Assembly (NCBI GenBank): GCA_009792885.1
Contig: WMCF01000023.1
Location: 10,996,013-11,060,012 of the forward strand
Direction of reading: 5' to 3'
Length of the DNA: 64,000 nucleotides
DNA from: Eremophila alpestris peregrina
Taxonomy: Eukaryota > Chordata > Aves > Passeriformes > Alaudidae
Position numbers and translations under genes: made by a program. The notes under the pieces were generated by a model. The model was not told the DNA's origin and did no database searches. It saw nothing but the letters and a program-made list of their open reading frames with translations. Shown here piece by piece: positions 49,675-64,000 of this stretch. The stretch's first letter is position 1. Each line of letters starts with the position of its first letter.

Positions 49675-50050
49675 GTGAGGGAAGGGACGAAAGGGGAGGC
49701 GGCACCGCCGATCTGCGCTCCCCGGGGGGTGGCGGGGAGATGGCAGCGCTGCGCCGGCGGCACTGCGGCCGGGGGCACCGGGCTTCGCCCCGGCGCTTGG
49801 CCCGGTGCTGGCGGCAGACAAAGAGGTGCCGTGGCAGCGCCTTCCCCGCTGCTGCCGGGGACCGGCGGCCGGGCAGACCCCGCCGGGACCGTGCGCGTGT
49901 CCTCGGGCCCGTCTCGTGGCAGGGTGACATCCTTCCTGGAGCGCGGGTGATGCGGACCGGGGGAGGCCGGGCTGGCCCCTCAGGACCGCTCATCCCCCCC
50001 GCCGTGCCTGGGACAAGCGGCACTGCTGCCGCCTCTCCATCCCGCTGACA

Positions 50051-53000
50051 GATCGCTACCACCCATCGGGACCCGGCAGCGTCCCTGTGCCGCTGCGGGT
50101 CAGACTGGGCCATTGGCACAGATACTCCATGATTCTGCTGTTGCCTGCGGGGAGCGGAAGCCCAGCAGCACAGCAGCAGCAAGGCCTGCATTGATCTGTC
50201 AGAGCTTGCCTGCCAGCCAGTGCCCACCCTGGCCAAGTCAGGATTATTAAAGCGTGCAAACCATTCCTTTATTTCTGCTCAGAACTCTACAAAACCATAC
50301 AGAAAGAGACTGGAATGAAATGCTGGTAATGAATGGAGAGTGTTCAGAACAGATGTTGTAAAAAACAGAGATGAGAGGTACTTGGTCTTAAAAGTGGTTA
50401 AGAAGATTCACTGAAATGGAGGAAGGATAGCTGTTGGAATTTGATGGTATTTCCAGAAGCTGTGTTTGCTCCCACAGAGCTGGGAGGGAAGGACTTGTAG
50501 GTGGATAAGCACACAGAACATTTCTTTTGGTCTATGCCAACACTGAAGCTTCCTGATAGACCTTGCCCATTGTAAACTGCAGCTGAAATTAACATCCCCA
50601 AGACAGGCCTGATGACAAATTGTACCTCATGGTTAGGGCTCCTGGTTGATCCAAGTGCTTTTAGAATTGTTGACCAAGCTCTGCTGATGGGGATTTTAAA
50701 ACAAACTGTCTGACCTTCCTATTCTGGAAGATACTTTAACAAGCAGCTGAAGAACAAAAATGCTGCAGCAGATTGAAATTATCACTTTAAGCTGCAAAAT
50801 AACAGCATTTCTCTTTGTGCTTGTGGCAGTTCCTGCCCTGCACAGCAGCAGTGTCATCATCCACAGTACTGATTCCTGGAAACTTCAGATAGGAAATGTA
50901 GAGGTTACGAGATTTGGGCAGGCACAAGTACATCATTGATGGCTCTCACTGCTGCAGAGTGAGCCTTACATGTCCAAAAAGAAAAAAAAGAAAAGGAGCT
51001 TGGGCTGTGTACTGTGTGTGCTTTGCTTAGCAATGATGTAGCCTTCCCTGTAAGAGACAGGGAATAGAATCCTCAAGCAAGGTTCTTATTTTAGAATTTT
51101 TCCTGTACTTCTTGTAAGCTATTTTGTTTCCATTAGAGACAGACAGTAACCTTCCTAAATCCCTATTATTAATAGGTTTTTTTAATTCTTTCTGATGTAC
51201 TGTTCAAAAGACAGCTCAGGGTTTTCTCCATTTTGGGTAATGCTTACTGTGCTTGTGAGTTGTATCATCCCACTGCCACTGTAAATTACTGCAGGAAAAA
51301 GGAAGTACAGCAGTGACAGAAAGAAGAACAGCATGAGCCAGTGTGCTCACCCTCCCAGAAGGTGGAATGAGGCACTTGTGGGATAATTGTGCTCTCACAG
51401 ATTGCACACTGCAGGGTACTGGAATGGCTCTAAAGGAGAAGTTGGTAGCTGCTGAGTCTTTGCTTATGTAGTTGAAAGATTGAGTGTAGGTAGGTGAAAT
51501 GGCGTGGTAGAAAAGCAGAGTAACTGGCATCAGAATGAGCCTGACTGAAAATGTTTTCATTTTTCTTGCTGTTCTGTACAGGTGTAATTCCTTTGTATTC
51601 TGTGGCTTTGCCTCCGTTGCATTGGATAGTGACCTTAAAGGAATATAAAGTAACAAAGAAAGAAAAACATCAAATCCCTAGTCTTGCACATGGTGAGGTT
51701 TCCAGTCTCTGAGAGTCTGTGGCCAGCTGCCTTTTTCCAGTAAGGATAAGGTGCACATGGGACTGCAGACCTGCAACAGGAAACTACATAAAATGGTTGT
51801 GTGAATAGCACTGTAAGGGAATAATGCTGCTGGGAGACTGTAATGGATTATGCTAGGGAACACTCCTGAAATCATGCCATGCAGTTTCTTTGAGAAAGTA
51901 TTACCAAGGATGCTCTGAATGTGGCACAGCATGCTCTAGTGACTGCTGCAGTGGTGCTGATGTGAAACCCCACGTTGAACTCAGCATGACTGAACCTCTT
52001 TGGCAAAGCCATGGATGGCTGGAATGGGGAAGGAGTGCAGAGCCCTTTTGCCATCACATCTTTCCATCTAGTGTGTTACTTAACTCATTTGCACAGGAGC
52101 TTGTAAGACTTCTGCTGAAGAGAATGCTGTGCTGCTGTCCAGATTGTCAGAATAAAATGTCTTATCTTGCTGCTGGTTGGTGTTTTGTTGTTTCTTGGGA
52201 TTTTTTTTTTTAAGAAAAAAAGAAGTATGTGAATTTAAATGCTTAGAACTACCATTTTGTGATACCTACTAGGAGTGTGATAGCTGATGCAGGTTACAAT
52301 CTGAACCTTGGTGTGGGTCCCAGCAAATATTACAGGTATTCTAAAACACATAAAACATCCACATCAGCACTGGAAAAATATTATTTTGCATATCAGTATA
52401 AAGTTTATGATACACAAAATAGAGCAACTAGAAATACTAAATATTTTCAGCAAACTTACCAAAGATGAACGTTTTTGGTAAGTGTACCAACAGTATGTTT
52501 GACAGAGTGCAGTAATACTCACCATATCCTTTATCTCTTGAAAAATTTAGGGCTGTAGGGAAAACCTGGAGAGAGTAATGATAGTGACTGCTGGGGAGAA
52601 CAATGCAGCAAGTAGCCAAAGGCTTGTTGGTTTGAGACTGCTGACAGAATTATGATTGTGCTGTAGTAGTGTAACATTAGTTCCTCGGGCCTTGGAGGAG
52701 AGGGACTGGCCAGCTGCAGTCAAGTCAAAACATTGTTCAAGCCTTGGATAAGACTCACCACAATAAGAACACCTGACTCTTACTGGGCTACCTTATCTTT
52801 AGCACACTGAACTGCAAATCCATGATTTTTTTCACATACCTTGTATCCTTCCCTTTTCTGAAATGACTTAGCATCTGCCATTCCCACTGAAGAAGGGAAT
52901 TGCTGCCAATGCCAGAGGAGATTTGGAATTTGTCATTGCATAGCTTCAGTATTCTTCTGAACTTGAAAAACCAGTAAAGGGACATTAAAACAGGAAAAAA

Positions 53001-53283
53001 TTAGTTATCAGTTGAAATGTAAGATTTGTGGGTCTTCTACTGGATCAAAAGCAGTATCAGCAATATAATTAGATGAATTATTTAGGTAGCTGGGAATATT
53101 TTGTTTAAATAAATTTGCTGACTGTACTGAAAGAGGGGAGCATGTTTATCTGAAATACTCCCAGAATGATATAGGCATGAACAAGTACATGTGGGCTGTA
53201 ATACTTTAATATAGATAGGAGTAGTGAAAGTGTTACAGCAAAAATAACTACAGCTGATCAGCTCCACTGTCTGTTTTTACCAG
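50051..53283 (+). other. GTF2H1: Probable GTF2H1 intron 1
   Basis: Non-coding sequence between the island and the first coding exon. I recognise no gene or named repeat in it. The open frames are short and unsupported. Confidence 0.5.
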
Positions 53284-53298
53284 CTCATTGTAGCCACA

Positions 53299-63489
<10,191 letters not shown>

Positions 63490-64000
63490 GTAAGTTCCAG
63501 TGTTGTGTAAAAGATTTTTGGAGTAAACTTTAAGGAATTTCCAAAACTAAAGCACATCTTCAGTTATTCATACAAACTTTTCTTTTAATTTTTTATGAAT
63601 GAATTATTTTCCTCTAAAAATGAAAATTCCTTTAGGTTTCATTTTATTTTATAGAAGTTTTTCAGAGCTGTCTGAAATGATGACTGCTATTTTTAACTGA
63701 GTTATCATATAAAGCAGATTAAAAAAGAAAGAATGTGTCTGCCTTAATACCTAGCCCTGGTGAAGGCTGCAGAAGTAGTGTTCTGTGTGCTGTGTGAGGT
63801 GAGGTCTGGTGCAGGGGGTTCCCATTTCCTGCCTTCCAGGAGCAGGTCTGGGGCTTCCTGCAGTGTGCCATAGGTGGATCAGATGAAAGACTCCTCAGGT
63901 GCAATACCTGTCCCTGACCAAAAACACCTGCCAGGTCACCTGCTCTACAACTGCTTTATGGGCAACCAGCAAGGATTACTGCTCTTCCCAAATCCCACAG

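Larger units (their letters stand above)
48480..50050. promoter_or_regulatory. CpG island, divergent promoter region of HPS5 and GTF2H1
   Basis: About 1.5 kb of extreme GC and CpG density lies between two divergently transcribed genes. Their first coding exons are 5.8 kb apart, but both 5' UTR exons are expected here. I see no TATA box. Five CACGTG E-boxes lie at 48816-49380. Open frames of several hundred codons on both strands arise because stop codons are rare in such sequence, and none shows a protein family. Confidence 0.8.

Noticed and set aside
48602..50236. Minus-strand open frame of 544 codons, and a plus-strand frame of 380 codons at 48536-49678
   Set aside because: Both lie in a CpG island where stops are rare. 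They are rich in Arg, Pro, Gly and Ala, overlap each other on opposite strands and match no family. They are open by composition.

Overview
This window is vertebrate nuclear DNA, most likely from a songbird or another bird. The evidence is multi-exon genes with compact introns, CR1 LINE fragments, LTR copies of a type common in passerines, and the syntenic block SAAL1 - SAA - HPS5 - GTF2H1. In mammals these genes are also neighbours, beside LDHA. There are no bacterial features. I assembled the gene models by hand from splice signals, reading phase and remembered mammalian homologues.

Layout: 1-2590 is sequence downstream of SAAL1, including its probable 3' UTR. SAAL1 (minus strand) has coding exons between 11020 and 2591. 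A small complete serum amyloid A gene (minus, 12619-11482) lies just upstream, with a TATA box, an NF-kB site and a C/EBP-like site placed much as in mammalian acute-phase SAA promoters. From about 14452 to 25310 is a nest of retroelements: a decayed minus-strand beta/alpha-retrovirus-like provirus (tRNA-Trp-type primer binding site, protease and RNase H remnants, polypurine tract, 3' LTR), three copies of a second LTR family, and an intact intronless copy of the spliceosome gene ISY1 (20791-21630, plus). From 25311 to 30183 is intergenic DNA with a 1.3 kb CR1 that carries a 46-bp minisatellite and a 10-base assembly gap.

HPS5 (minus) is complete. Twenty-two coding exons between 47536 and 30184 join in phase to 1,131 codons plus stop. 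A CpG island at about 48480-50050 separates it from GTF2H1 (plus), whose first seven coding exons (53299-63489) are present; the gene continues past the window end. The shared island holds five CACGTG E-boxes, one a perfect GTCACGTGAC palindrome.

The genes are not an operon. SAA is a secreted acute-phase apolipoprotein, SAAL1 an armadillo-like protein named for adjacency to SAA, HPS5 a BLOC-2 subunit for lysosome-related organelles, and GTF2H1 the p62 subunit of TFIIH. The observations most worth following up are the intact ISY1 retrocopy inside LTR-rich DNA, the E-box cluster in the HPS5/GTF2H1 island, the conserved SAA promoter layout, two GC-AG introns, and a SAAL1 exon that I could not find. 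I saw no convincing wholly new system.
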